From Chryseobacterium sp. POL2 (lineage in GTDB: Bacteria > Bacteroidota > Bacteroidia > Flavobacteriales > Weeksellaceae): a stretch of 64,000 nt of DNA. Positions 43,383-51,160 of this stretch are shown here, piece by piece; the first letter of the stretch is position 1, and each line of letters begins with the position of its first letter. The notes beneath the pieces were generated by a model. It did not search any database. It was not told the DNA's origin and saw only the letters and a program-made list of their open reading frames with translations. Location: contig NZ_CP049298.1 of NCBI RefSeq assembly GCF_011058315.1, forward strand, positions 992,001 to 1,056,000, given 5' to 3'. Position numbers and translations under genes: made by a program.

Positions 43383-45155
43383 ATGTCTGTCAAAAGAACA
43401 TTCGATTTTGCTCATAAGGCTCTAAATCAATATCCTAAAAATGATGCGTTGGTCACCAAAAAGAACGGAGAATGGAGAAAAACATCCACCTTAGAGTTTA
43501 TTAACCAAGCAAACAAAATTTCGCGAGGACTACTAAAGCTAGGCATTAAGCCTGGTGACAAAATAGGATTGATAACTTCCACCAATCGTACAGAATGGAG
43601 CATCCTGGATTTGGGAATTTCCCAAATTGGCGCCATCAGCGTTCCTGTCTATCCAACAATTTCGGAGGAAGATTACGTTTATATTTTTAATAATGCAGAA
43701 ATTAAATATTGTTTCGTTTCTGATGCTGAACTATATAAAAAAATAAAAATTGTGAAGCCAGAAGTCTCCTCATTGGCTGGCGTTTTTTGTTTTGACGATG
43801 TTGATGCCGCTCCCAATTGGAAAGAAATTCTGGATCTTGGTGAAGATGATGCCACACAAGAAGAAGTTAATGATTTGTCAAAAGGCATTCAGGAAGATGA
43901 CGTGGTAACTTTGATCTATACTTCAGGAACCACAGGCCGACCAAAAGGTGTGATGCTGACCCATAAAAATATTGTTTCAAACGTATTAGGAAGCGATTCC
44001 AGAATTCCGCGGGATAAAAGTATTAATTACAAAGACCTTCGCGCACTGAGCTTCCTCCCAATCTGTCATATTTTCGAAAGAATGGTTTATTATATTTTCA
44101 TTAATAATGGTATTTCTGTTTATTATGCGGAAAGCATCGAAAAAATTGGTGAAAATGTCAAAGAAGTAAAACCTCATTATATGACTGTAGTTCCGCGTTT
44201 GGTAGAAAAAGTTTATGACTCTATTTATAATAAAGGAACAGCTGCTGGAGGTTTAAAATCAAAAATATTCCTTTGGTCTATTTCCATTGCTGAAAAATAC
44301 AACTTACAAGCGCCAAAATCTTTCGCACATATTATCGTGGATAAACTGGTTTTTAAAAAATGGAGAGAAGGTTTGGGCGGTAATTTAATAACATTAGTTT
44401 CGGGATCTGCCGCGCTTTCGTCCAGACTTAACAGAATGTTTCAAGCTGCAGGAATTCCAGTTTTGGAAGGTTATGGTTTAACAGAAACCTCGCCTGTAAT
44501 TTCGGTAAATAGTTTCGAAAAAATGAGACTAGGCTCTGTGGGAGTTCCATTAGAAAACGTCACTGTCAAAATCGCTGCAGACGGCGAAATTATAGTAAAA
44601 GGACCTTCTGTCTTTAATGGTTATTATCAAGATGAGGAAAAAACCAAAGAAGCTTTTACCGAAGACGGCTATTTCAAAACTGGAGATATTGGACATATCG
44701 ACGACGATGGATTCTTGTTTATTACCGATCGTAAAAAAGAAATGTTCAAAACTTCGGGAGGGAAATTTATCGCGCCTCAGGTCATTGAGAACCATGCAAA
44801 AGCTTCAAAGTTTATAGAACAAATTATGGTGGTCGGCGAAGGCGAAAAAATGCCAACAGCTTTGATACAGCCAGATTTCAATTTTGCGCAAAATTGGGCC
44901 AAACTTAAAAATATCACCATCGGCACAACACCAGAAGAAATTGCTAATAGTCCAGAATTAAAAGCTCGTATTTTGCAAGAAATGGAAACTTTAAATAAAA
45001 AACTGGGCAAATGGGAACAAATCAAAAAAATTGAATTGACACCAAAAGTTTGGAGTATTGATGATGGTCTATTGACGCCAACACTCAAATTAAAAAGAAA
45101 AGCGATAAAAGAAGCCTTCAACGATTTGTACGAAAGATTATACGACAGAAAATAA
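43383..45155 (+). CDS. Long-chain acyl-CoA synthetase (AMP-binding), copy 1
   Basis: A 590-residue adenylate-forming enzyme that activates fatty acids to acyl-CoA with ATP. The P-loop-like motif IYTSGTTGRPKGVMLTHKN (about residues 178-196), the YGLTETSPVIS block (about 361-371), GDIGHIDDDGFLFITDRKKE and the late lysine region LKLKRKAI (about 570-577) are in family order. It closely resembles the next gene throughout, so the pair arose by duplication. The FadD15-type short linker and lack of membrane helix suggest a cytoplasmic, membrane-associated enzyme. An inverted-repeat element separates the two copies and probably ends this transcript. Confidence 0.93.
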   Translation: MSVKRTFDFAHKALNQYPKNDALVTKKNGEWRKTSTLEFINQANKISRGLLKLGIKPGDKIGLITSTNRTEWSILDLGISQIGAISVPVYPTISEEDYVYIFNNAEIKYCFVSDAELYKKIKIVKPEVSSLAGVFCFDDVDAAPNWKEILDLGEDDATQEEVNDLSKGIQEDDVVTLIYTSGTTGRPKGVMLTHKNIVSNVLGSDSRIPRDKSINYKDLRALSFLPICHIFERMVYYIFINNGISVYYAESIEKIGENVKEVKPHYMTVVPRLVEKVYDSIYNKGTAAGGLKSKIFLWSISIAEKYNLQAPKSFAHIIVDKLVFKKWREGLGGNLITLVSGSAALSSRLNRMFQAAGIPVLEGYGLTETSPVISVNSFEKMRLGSVGVPLENVTVKIAADGEIIVKGPSVFNGYYQDEEKTKEAFTEDGYFKTGDIGHIDDDGFLFITDRKKEMFKTSGGKFIAPQVIENHAKASKFIEQIMVVGEGEKMPTALIQPDFNFAQNWAKLKNITIGTTPEEIANSPELKARILQEMETLNKKLGKWEQIKKIELTPKVWSIDDGLLTPTLKLKRKAIKEAFNDLYERLYDRK

Positions 45156-45176
45156 AATTAATTTTCTTCAACCTAA

Positions 45177-45280
45177 AAGAGGCTGTCTCAAAAGATAAAC
45201 CAATGCTCTGAGAATCTTCTAAATGACAAAAGTTGTCAAACAGGAGTCCGAGAGAGGGGGTACTTTTGAAACAGCCTCTT
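45177..45280 (+). mobile_element. MITE-like inverted-repeat element, copy A
   Basis: A 104-bp element bounded by 18-bp terminal inverted repeats with one mismatch: AAGAGGCTGTCTCAAAAG at 45177-45194 and CTTTTGAAACAGCCTCTT at 45263-45280. An internal palindrome TGACAAAAGTTGTCA lies at 45224-45238. The same element occurs reversed at 53958-54060 with 11 mismatches by hand alignment. It has no coding capacity. Its arms plus the T run that follows (45281 onward) would also act as a terminator for the first acyl-CoA synthetase gene. Confidence 0.85.
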
Positions 45281-45307
45281 TATTTTTTTGAAAAAATTGA
45301 TAATCCT

Positions 45308-45315
45308 TATATTTG
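45308..45315 (+). promoter_or_regulatory. -7 promoter box for the second acyl-CoA synthetase
   Basis: TATATTTG fits TAnnTTTG. It overlaps the in-frame TTG at 45313, so that codon cannot be the start and ATG 45340 is chosen; leader about 19 bases. Confidence 0.55.
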
Positions 45316-45339
45316 CATCCAACCTTTGTTACAAACAAC

Positions 45340-47100
45340 ATGACATTAACTCGAATTTTCGACATACCCTATATAACATTAAAAAAATACGCCAAACCCG
45401 ATTACATCAATGACAAAATTGATGGCAGTTGGCGACATTACAGCACCGCAGAATTCATAGCAAAAAGCGACCAATTCTCGCGTGGACTAATAAAATTGGG
45501 ACTAAAAAAGGGCGATAAAATAAGCTTAATAACCTCAACCAACAGAACCGAATGGTGTGTTATCGACCAAGCGGCCTTGCAATTAGGAATTATCACAGTT
45601 CCTATCTACCCTTCTATTTCTCAAGCAGATTGTGTGTATAATCTGGGAGATTCGGATTGTTTTTATTGTTTCGTTTCCGATGAAAAACTTTACAACAAAA
45701 TTGATGAAATACGTAAAGATCTTCCATTATTAAAAGACATCTATACTTTTGACAAAGTTAAAAACGCTAAAAGCTGGAACGAGATTTTAGACTTAGGAAA
45801 AGATGAAAGCTCACAAGCAGATTTAGAGCAAATTAAAAAAGAAATTTACCCCGAAGATTTGGTGTCAATCATTTACACTTCTGGCACGACAGGAACACCG
45901 AAAGGCGTTATGCTGACACACAACAATATCGTACAAGATATGATTGGCTGCGAAGATAGAATTCCGCGTCGAGAAGGTGATGACAGCCGTGCGCTGAGCT
46001 TTTTGCCGATGTGTCACGTTTTTGAAAGAATGATTTTCTACCTTTTCACCTACAATGGTTTTGCAATCTATTTTGCCGAAAGCACCGATAAACTTAGTGA
46101 AAATCTTCAAGAGGTGAAACCACATTATATGACCGTTGTGCCGCGGGTTATTGAGAAAGTTTATGATTCTATTTACAAAAAAGGAACCGAAGCTGGCGGC
46201 ATCAAAAAAAGAATTTTCTTATGGTCTTTAAAAATTGCTGAAAATTACAAACTAGGAACGCCGAAAACTTTTTGGCACCATATCGCCGACAAATTGGTGT
46301 TCTCAAAATGGCGTGCTGGTATTGGTGGCAATATTCTAACTTTGGTATCTGGCTCTGCTCCACTTTCAAAAAGATTGAACATCATGTTCCAAGCAGCGAG
46401 AATCCCCATCCAGGAAGGCTATGGCTTAACCGAAACATCGCCAGTGATTTCTGTTAACAGCTTTGAATTTATGAAAATCGGATCTATTGGAAAACCACTT
46501 TTCAATGTCGATGTTAAAATTGCAGAAGATGGCGAAATCTGTGTAAAAGGTCCAACGGTTACGCAAGGTTATTACAAAAATCCAGAATTAAGCGCACAAG
46601 CTTTTGATGCTGAAGCTTATTTTAAAACAGGCGACATTGGTATTATTGACAAAGATGGTTTCTTATTTATCACCGATAGAAAGAAGGAAATGTTCAAAAC
46701 GTCGGGAGGAAAATATGTTGCGCCTCAAGTTATTGAAAATCTTGCCAAAGCCTCTCTGTTTATAGAACAAATTATGGTGGTTGGTGAAGGCGAAAAAATG
46801 CCGACTGCTTTGGTGCAACCCGATTTCGAATATGCTAAACAATGGGCCAAAGAAACCAACATCAACATCGGAACAACACCTGCGGAAATTGCAAAAAATC
46901 CAGTACTAAAAGCTGCCATCGAAAAAGAAATAATTAACCTCAACAAAAATCTTGGCAACTGGGAACAAATCAAAAAAATAGAACTAACACCCGAGATTTG
47001 GACCGAAGACAACGGCATGTTAACGCCAACGTTGAAGCTAAAACGAAAAACGATAAAAGAACATTTTATCAAACTTTACAACAAACTTTACGATAGATAA
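45340..47100 (+). CDS. Long-chain acyl-CoA synthetase (AMP-binding), copy 2
   Basis: A 586-residue paralogue of the preceding gene with the same motifs: IYTSGTTGTPKGVMLTHNN, YGLTETSPVISVNSFE, GDIGIIDKDGFLFITDRKKE and a C-terminal LKLKRKTIKE. Differences are spread through the whole length, so the duplication is not recent. Substrate preferences of the two may differ; the sequence alone does not show how. The start is ATG 45340 (MTLTRIFDIPY), since the open frame upstream of it contains the promoter box. A strong bidirectional hairpin follows at 47106. This copy has its own promoter downstream of the inverted-repeat element. Confidence 0.93.
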   Translation: MTLTRIFDIPYITLKKYAKPDYINDKIDGSWRHYSTAEFIAKSDQFSRGLIKLGLKKGDKISLITSTNRTEWCVIDQAALQLGIITVPIYPSISQADCVYNLGDSDCFYCFVSDEKLYNKIDEIRKDLPLLKDIYTFDKVKNAKSWNEILDLGKDESSQADLEQIKKEIYPEDLVSIIYTSGTTGTPKGVMLTHNNIVQDMIGCEDRIPRREGDDSRALSFLPMCHVFERMIFYLFTYNGFAIYFAESTDKLSENLQEVKPHYMTVVPRVIEKVYDSIYKKGTEAGGIKKRIFLWSLKIAENYKLGTPKTFWHHIADKLVFSKWRAGIGGNILTLVSGSAPLSKRLNIMFQAARIPIQEGYGLTETSPVISVNSFEFMKIGSIGKPLFNVDVKIAEDGEICVKGPTVTQGYYKNPELSAQAFDAEAYFKTGDIGIIDKDGFLFITDRKKEMFKTSGGKYVAPQVIENLAKASLFIEQIMVVGEGEKMPTALVQPDFEYAKQWAKETNINIGTTPAEIAKNPVLKAAIEKEIINLNKNLGNWEQIKKIELTPEIWTEDNGMLTPTLKLKRKTIKEHFIKLYNKLYDR

Positions 47101-47105
47101 CAAAC

Positions 47106-47135
47106 AAAAAGAGCTTCATTTTGGAAGCTCTTTTT
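47106..47135. terminator. Bidirectional rho-independent terminator
   Basis: A 12-bp perfect stem: AAAAAGAGCTTC at 47106-47117 with GAAGCTCTTTTT at 47124-47135. It lies between the stops of the acyl-CoA synthetase (47100) and the epimerase gene (47162). Confidence 0.9.
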
Positions 47136-47161
47136 TATTTTAAAAGTTCAAAATCAAAAAC

Positions 47162-48067
47162 TTATTTCAAAAGATTTTTCAAAGCAGAATCTAGATTTGG
47201 GTACTTGAATTTAAAACCTTGTTTTTCAATTTTATCAACCGAGACGCGACTGCCTTTTAGAATTAAATTTGACATTTCTCCGAACATTAATTTTAACATA
47301 ACAGCGGGGACTTTTGGAAAGACAATTTTCTTTTCCAAAATTTTGGCAATCGTCTTTACAAATCCTTTATTGTTTACAAATTCTGGCGTTGCAGCATTGT
47401 AAGCTCCTTCCATCGCCGTATCCCCCAAAGCTTTTTGATACATAGCCACCATATCATCGATATGTATCCACGGCATCCATTGTTTTCCAGAACCAAGTGC
47501 AGAGCCAACATTTTTTTCTATCGGTTCTTTTAATTCCTGCAACAATCCGCCATTATTTGACAACACACCCGATGTTCGCAAAACGACCACTCTATTTGAC
47601 ACCGTTTTAAACTCATCAGCTTTGGCCTCCCAAGCCTGACAAACTTTTCCTAAAAAATCTTGTGCTGGCGAATCGTTTTCAGTGAAAATTTTATCCGAAG
47701 TTACTGCACCATAATAGCCAATGGCTGAAGCCGAGACAAAAACCTGAAGTTGTTGCTGACGTTTTTTTAATTCGGTTAAAAGAAAATCGGCGGCATTAAC
47801 GCGACTTTCCAAAATCAAATTTTTAAATTTCTTCGTCCAGCGGACCGCAATGGGACTTCCTGCGAGATGGACAATGGCTTCCACGCCGTCCAAAGCAGAT
47901 TCTTCAAGATATTTTTTTTCGTAATCCCAAAGGAAAGCTTGGTAAGGGTTTTTTTCTTTTTCGTTATCATCGCGAACCAAAACAGAAACCTCATGATTCT
48001 CCGCAGTTAATCGTTCGCACAAAGCTCTTCCGATAAGTCCTGTAGCGCCAGTTATTAGAATTTTCAT
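47162..48067 (-). CDS. TIGR01777-type NAD-dependent epimerase/dehydratase family protein
   Basis: A 301-residue atypical short-chain dehydrogenase (YfcH-like). The Rossmann motif ITGATGLIGRALCERL starts at residue 4; VHLAGSPIAVRWTKKFK and SASAIGYYG are diagnostic of the family; the C-terminal DUF1731 region reads VPAVMLKLMFGEMSNLILKG. These proteins are linked to cell division or sugar-nucleotide chemistry in different organisms, but no reaction is settled. Its ATG is 12 bases past the stop of the CvfB-like gene, so they form a two-gene unit ending in the shared terminator. Confidence 0.9.
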   Translation of the reverse strand: MKILITGATGLIGRALCERLTAENHEVSVLVRDDNEKEKNPYQAFLWDYEKKYLEESALDGVEAIVHLAGSPIAVRWTKKFKNLILESRVNAADFLLTELKKRQQQLQVFVSASAIGYYGAVTSDKIFTENDSPAQDFLGKVCQAWEAKADEFKTVSNRVVVLRTSGVLSNNGGLLQELKEPIEKNVGSALGSGKQWMPWIHIDDMVAMYQKALGDTAMEGAYNAATPEFVNNKGFVKTIAKILEKKIVFPKVPAVMLKLMFGEMSNLILKGSRVSVDKIEKQGFKFKYPNLDSALKNLLK

Positions 48068-48079
48068 TTTTATTAAATC

Positions 48080-48904
48080 TTAAAGCAAACGGATTTTATC
48101 GTCTTCGATTTCAATTTTTTTATCTTTATAAAGACCGCCAATCGCTTTTTTGAAGTTCTTTTTACTCATTTGCAATTCGGATTTTATGTCTTCTGGCGAA
48201 GATTTATCCGATAGATAAATTAATCCGTAATTGTCATTCAGTTTGTCCAAAATAATTTGTTTGTACTCATCAATATTTTCAAAACCTTCTGGTTGAAGTG
48301 ACACGTCTATCTTACCATCTTCGCGTATTGCTTTGATATAACCGCCTTCCGTGGAAAGTGGATAAAGCTTTTTGTAAACATCGGAAGCATAGATCAGTCC
48401 GATGTATTTTTTGTTGACAATAACATTCCAGCCCAGTTCGGATTCGCCCACCATCAAAAGATCTACTTTATCTCCTTTTTGGAAAGGAAGATCGGTGTAT
48501 TGTGGATTTCTTTTAAACTTGGTCGTTCCTGTGATTCTTCCAGAAAACTCATCAATATAAACATAAACAATGTAGCGTTTCGCTTCTTGGATTTTCCCTT
48601 TTTGTTGTTTGTAAGGCACAAAAAGATCTTTAATAATTCCCCAATCCATAAAAGCGCCGCTAGGAAGACTTTGTACGCAACTCATCACCGCAAATTCGTC
48701 CACTTCACATAAAGGTGTTTCGGTTGTCGCTTTTAATTTGTCATCATCTTGATACACAAAGACGTCAACATCTTGATCAACTTCTAAAGTCGAGTTAACT
48801 AGAATCTTAGATAAAAAGGCTTTCTCACCTAATTCATCTATCAAAATGTAACCTGAGTTATTAACTTCTGAAACCTTTAGCGTCTGGAATTTTCCTACTT
48901 GCAT
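48080..48904 (-). CDS. CvfB/YitL-like S1-domain RNA-binding protein
   Basis: A 274-residue cytoplasmic protein made of tandem S1-like OB folds and a C-terminal winged helix, the layout of CvfB. Recognised pieces are GKFQTLKVSEVNNSGYILID at the start, SGAFMDWGIIKDLFVPYKQQ in the second fold, NVIVNKKYIGLIYASDVYK in the third, and the winged helix SPEDIKSELQMSKKNFKKAIGGLYK. In Gram-positive bacteria CvfB affects virulence-gene mRNA; here the role is unknown, probably RNA binding. A TAATTTTG box 16 bases upstream of ATG 48904 marks the promoter of this unit. Confidence 0.9.
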   Translation of the reverse strand: MQVGKFQTLKVSEVNNSGYILIDELGEKAFLSKILVNSTLEVDQDVDVFVYQDDDKLKATTETPLCEVDEFAVMSCVQSLPSGAFMDWGIIKDLFVPYKQQKGKIQEAKRYIVYVYIDEFSGRITGTTKFKRNPQYTDLPFQKGDKVDLLMVGESELGWNVIVNKKYIGLIYASDVYKKLYPLSTEGGYIKAIREDGKIDVSLQPEGFENIDEYKQIILDKLNDNYGLIYLSDKSSPEDIKSELQMSKKNFKKAIGGLYKDKKIEIEDDKIRLL

Positions 48905-48919
48905 TGTAAATATTTGTTA

Positions 48920-48927
48920 CAAAATTA
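48920..48927 (-). promoter_or_regulatory. -7 promoter box for the CvfB-like gene
   Basis: TAATTTTG on the minus strand fits TAnnTTTG; leader about 10 bases. Confidence 0.5.
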
Positions 48928-48938
48928 AGCAAAATAAA

Positions 48939-48963
48939 AACATCCGCCTTATAGACGGATGTT
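48939..48963 (-). terminator. Terminator of the TonB-dependent receptor at 48970
   Basis: An 8-bp stem: AACATCCG at 48939-48946 with CGGATGTT at 48956-48963, then a T-rich tail on the minus strand. It begins 6 bases past the receptor's stop. Confidence 0.8.
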
Positions 48964-48969
48964 GTGTTT

Positions 48970-50766
48970 CTAAAACTTGTTTTTAAACGTAAATCCTAGC
49001 ATAAACCAACGGCCTGGCATTGGCACAAGACTCGTTTCGGTATATTCAGCATTTGTAATATTGTTGACTAAAAGATAAATATTAAGCTTATCAGTCTGAT
49101 AGTTTAACTTCGCATCAAGAAGATTATAACTTCCCAAAGCGATTCTCTCATTGTAACGATAGACAACTTCTGTCCCGAATCGCCAATATTTTGCATGCAA
49201 CTTTGCATTGAATTGATGACGAAGATTATCTAAAACGTATTTCGAAAACGCTTGATCTTCACGATTAATTTTGTTATCCAGATAAGTATAACCTACTGAC
49301 AGACTGTTAACTATCCAATTAAATTTTTGAGCAATTTCGGTTTCAAAACCAAGTGTTTTTATATTGCTAATATTTTCGGCACGCCAGATGGCAGCCAAAG
49401 AATCTTTTGTCCAGTCAATGGCGTTATCCGTATTTCTACCGAAACCACTTACTTTCAATAGAGAATTTGCGCGTTGATATTGATAGCCAATTTCATAATT
49501 CCATGCATTTTCTGGTTTTAAGTTAGGATTTCCAGTTTCGGTTTTACTAACATAATAAAGATCTGTATAAGTAGGGATTCGATTGGTTTTAGCAAGATTC
49601 CCGTAGATTTTGCTGTGGTCATCAAGATTATATCCAACATCTAAACCTGGATAAAAAAAGTTGCCAGTCCCTGGATAATTCGCCCAACTTACACCTGGGA
49701 TAATGTTAAGTTTTTGATCTAGCAAACTAATCTGATGCTCAAAGAAAACTTGCGTGATAAAACGCTCTCTTTCGCCAAGATTATTACTACGAAGCGCTTC
49801 GTTACGGAAATCGACTCCCAAACCAGATTTACCCAAACTTGACACAAAGGACGTATTCAACTCACCGCCAATATTGTTACCAATATGCATATTACGATAG
49901 ATTTCGGGCTTAACACGGTTAAACAAATACATATCTTGTCCTCTTCTCCAATACACATTGGCGTTGACTCCAAAATTTCCAAAAGACTGATCGTAAGACG
50001 CACTCACCAAGGACGTTTGTGTCTCTTCGTATTGATCTTTGGCTAATGGTGACGAATAAAATCCATTTGCACCAAATTTTTTCTCAGTAAAACCTGCTTG
50101 CATTTTGAAGTTGGCATCTTTAATTTTGAACTGATTTTGATACCAAATATTTTGTACATCCGAGTCTGTGTTAAAACGGTAACCGGCAGATTCTGCTTTA
50201 CCAACTTGAATAAAATTTCCGAAATTTTCGTTTCCAAAATCGGCAGAAGCACCAAGAGACCAAGTTTTGAAATCCCCACCTGCAGCATTAATTTGATAAA
50301 CATTGTCTTTACCAACATTGGTAATAATATTAATAACACCTCCGTAAGCATTCTGTCCAAAACGTCTAGCAGCAGGGCCTTTTATAATCTCAACGCGATC
50401 GATACTCGCCATATCAAAAGGAAGGTTAAACGTGTTATGTCCCGTTTGTGCATCATTCATTTTGATACCATTTATCAGAACCAAAACCTGCTCGAAAGAG
50501 CTACCGCGAATACTAAGATCTGTTTGTACATCATTCATCCCACGGCGACGCAAATCCATCCCAGTGAAATATTGTAGCAAATCAGCAACGCTTCGTGCTG
50601 GTGATTCTTGAATTTGTTTTTTAGAAATTATCGTAATATTTTCCGGAACTTTAGTAATTGGGGTTGAAAAAAACTTTCCTTTTACCACAACTTCTTCTAT
50701 GTCTTGCTGTTGTGCCGAAAAAAATGCACAAGACAACGCAAAACCTGATAACAAAAGCTTTTTCAT
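48970..50766 (-). CDS. TonB-dependent receptor (BtuB/cobalamin- or siderophore-type)
   Basis: A 598-residue outer-membrane receptor without the N-terminal carboxypeptidase-like domain. A signal peptide (KKLLLSGFALSCAFFSAQ) is followed at once by a TonB-box-like stretch (IEEVVVKGK), a plug domain (about 45-150) with LLQYFTGMDLRRRGMND, LSIRGSSFEQVLVLINGIK and GPAARRFGQNAYGGVINI, and a barrel ending MLGFTFKNKF. The short size and plug sequence resemble BtuB- or siderophore-type receptors rather than SusC. I looked for a cobalamin riboswitch in the ~390-base upstream gap and saw none, so the ligand stays open. Confidence 0.9.
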   Translation of the reverse strand: MKKLLLSGFALSCAFFSAQQQDIEEVVVKGKFFSTPITKVPENITIISKKQIQESPARSVADLLQYFTGMDLRRRGMNDVQTDLSIRGSSFEQVLVLINGIKMNDAQTGHNTFNLPFDMASIDRVEIIKGPAARRFGQNAYGGVINIITNVGKDNVYQINAAGGDFKTWSLGASADFGNENFGNFIQVGKAESAGYRFNTDSDVQNIWYQNQFKIKDANFKMQAGFTEKKFGANGFYSSPLAKDQYEETQTSLVSASYDQSFGNFGVNANVYWRRGQDMYLFNRVKPEIYRNMHIGNNIGGELNTSFVSSLGKSGLGVDFRNEALRSNNLGERERFITQVFFEHQISLLDQKLNIIPGVSWANYPGTGNFFYPGLDVGYNLDDHSKIYGNLAKTNRIPTYTDLYYVSKTETGNPNLKPENAWNYEIGYQYQRANSLLKVSGFGRNTDNAIDWTKDSLAAIWRAENISNIKTLGFETEIAQKFNWIVNSLSVGYTYLDNKINREDQAFSKYVLDNLRHQFNAKLHAKYWRFGTEVVYRYNERIALGSYNLLDAKLNYQTDKLNIYLLVNNITNAEYTETSLVPMPGRWFMLGFTFKNKF

Positions 50767-50789
50767 AGTTTTTTACAATTTTACGGGGG

Positions 50790-50797
50790 CAAAGCTA
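50790..50797 (-). promoter_or_regulatory. -7 promoter box for the TonB receptor at 48970
   Basis: TAGCTTTG on the minus strand fits TAnnTTTG; leader about 18 bases. Confidence 0.55.
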
Positions 50798-51135
50798 TGC
50801 AATTAATAAAAAAATCAACAACAAAAAACAACCTATTTTAAGATTAAGTTAATTTTTTACTTTAAATAAATATTTTAGAAATAAAAAATACTAATCAAAT
50901 ATTTAAAAACAAAAAAATATAATCAATCAACATCATCCTTTATTAATATATTGATAGAAAAACGAAACAATTTTATTCATAAAAAATTGTTATTTTTTAA
51001 GCTATCATTTGAGCAGTAATTTATTTCACTGCTCTTCTCCTTTAAGAATCTGTCTAAAATTTAAGACAAAAATTTCCAAACGATTTCTAAATAAACATTA
51101 ACAAAATAACTAGCTGAAAAAAACGCAATTTTTCG

Positions 51136-51143
51136 TAATTTTG
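51136..51143 (+). promoter_or_regulatory. -7 promoter box for uvrA
   Basis: TAATTTTG fits TAnnTTTG. It overlaps the in-frame GTG at 51143, ruling that out as start and supporting ATG 51161; leader about 12 bases. Confidence 0.55.
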
Positions 51144-51160
51144 TGGGTCTTAAATTTGAT

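Larger units (their letters stand above)
50767..51160. other. Long AT-rich divergent intergenic region (TonB receptor / uvrA)
   Basis: About 390 bases with promoter boxes at each end (50790-50797 minus, 51136-51143 plus) and no plausible gene. The middle is low-complexity A/T sequence. One feature stands out: GAGCAGTaatttatttcACTGCTC at 51010-51033, an inverted repeat with a 7-bp stem that could be an operator or a small hairpin. No riboswitch core was recognised. Confidence 0.6.

Noticed and set aside
50767-51160. Cobalamin riboswitch upstream of the BtuB-like receptor
   Set aside because: The gap is low-complexity AT sequence with a promoter box 24 bases from the gene; I could not find the conserved B12-box core.
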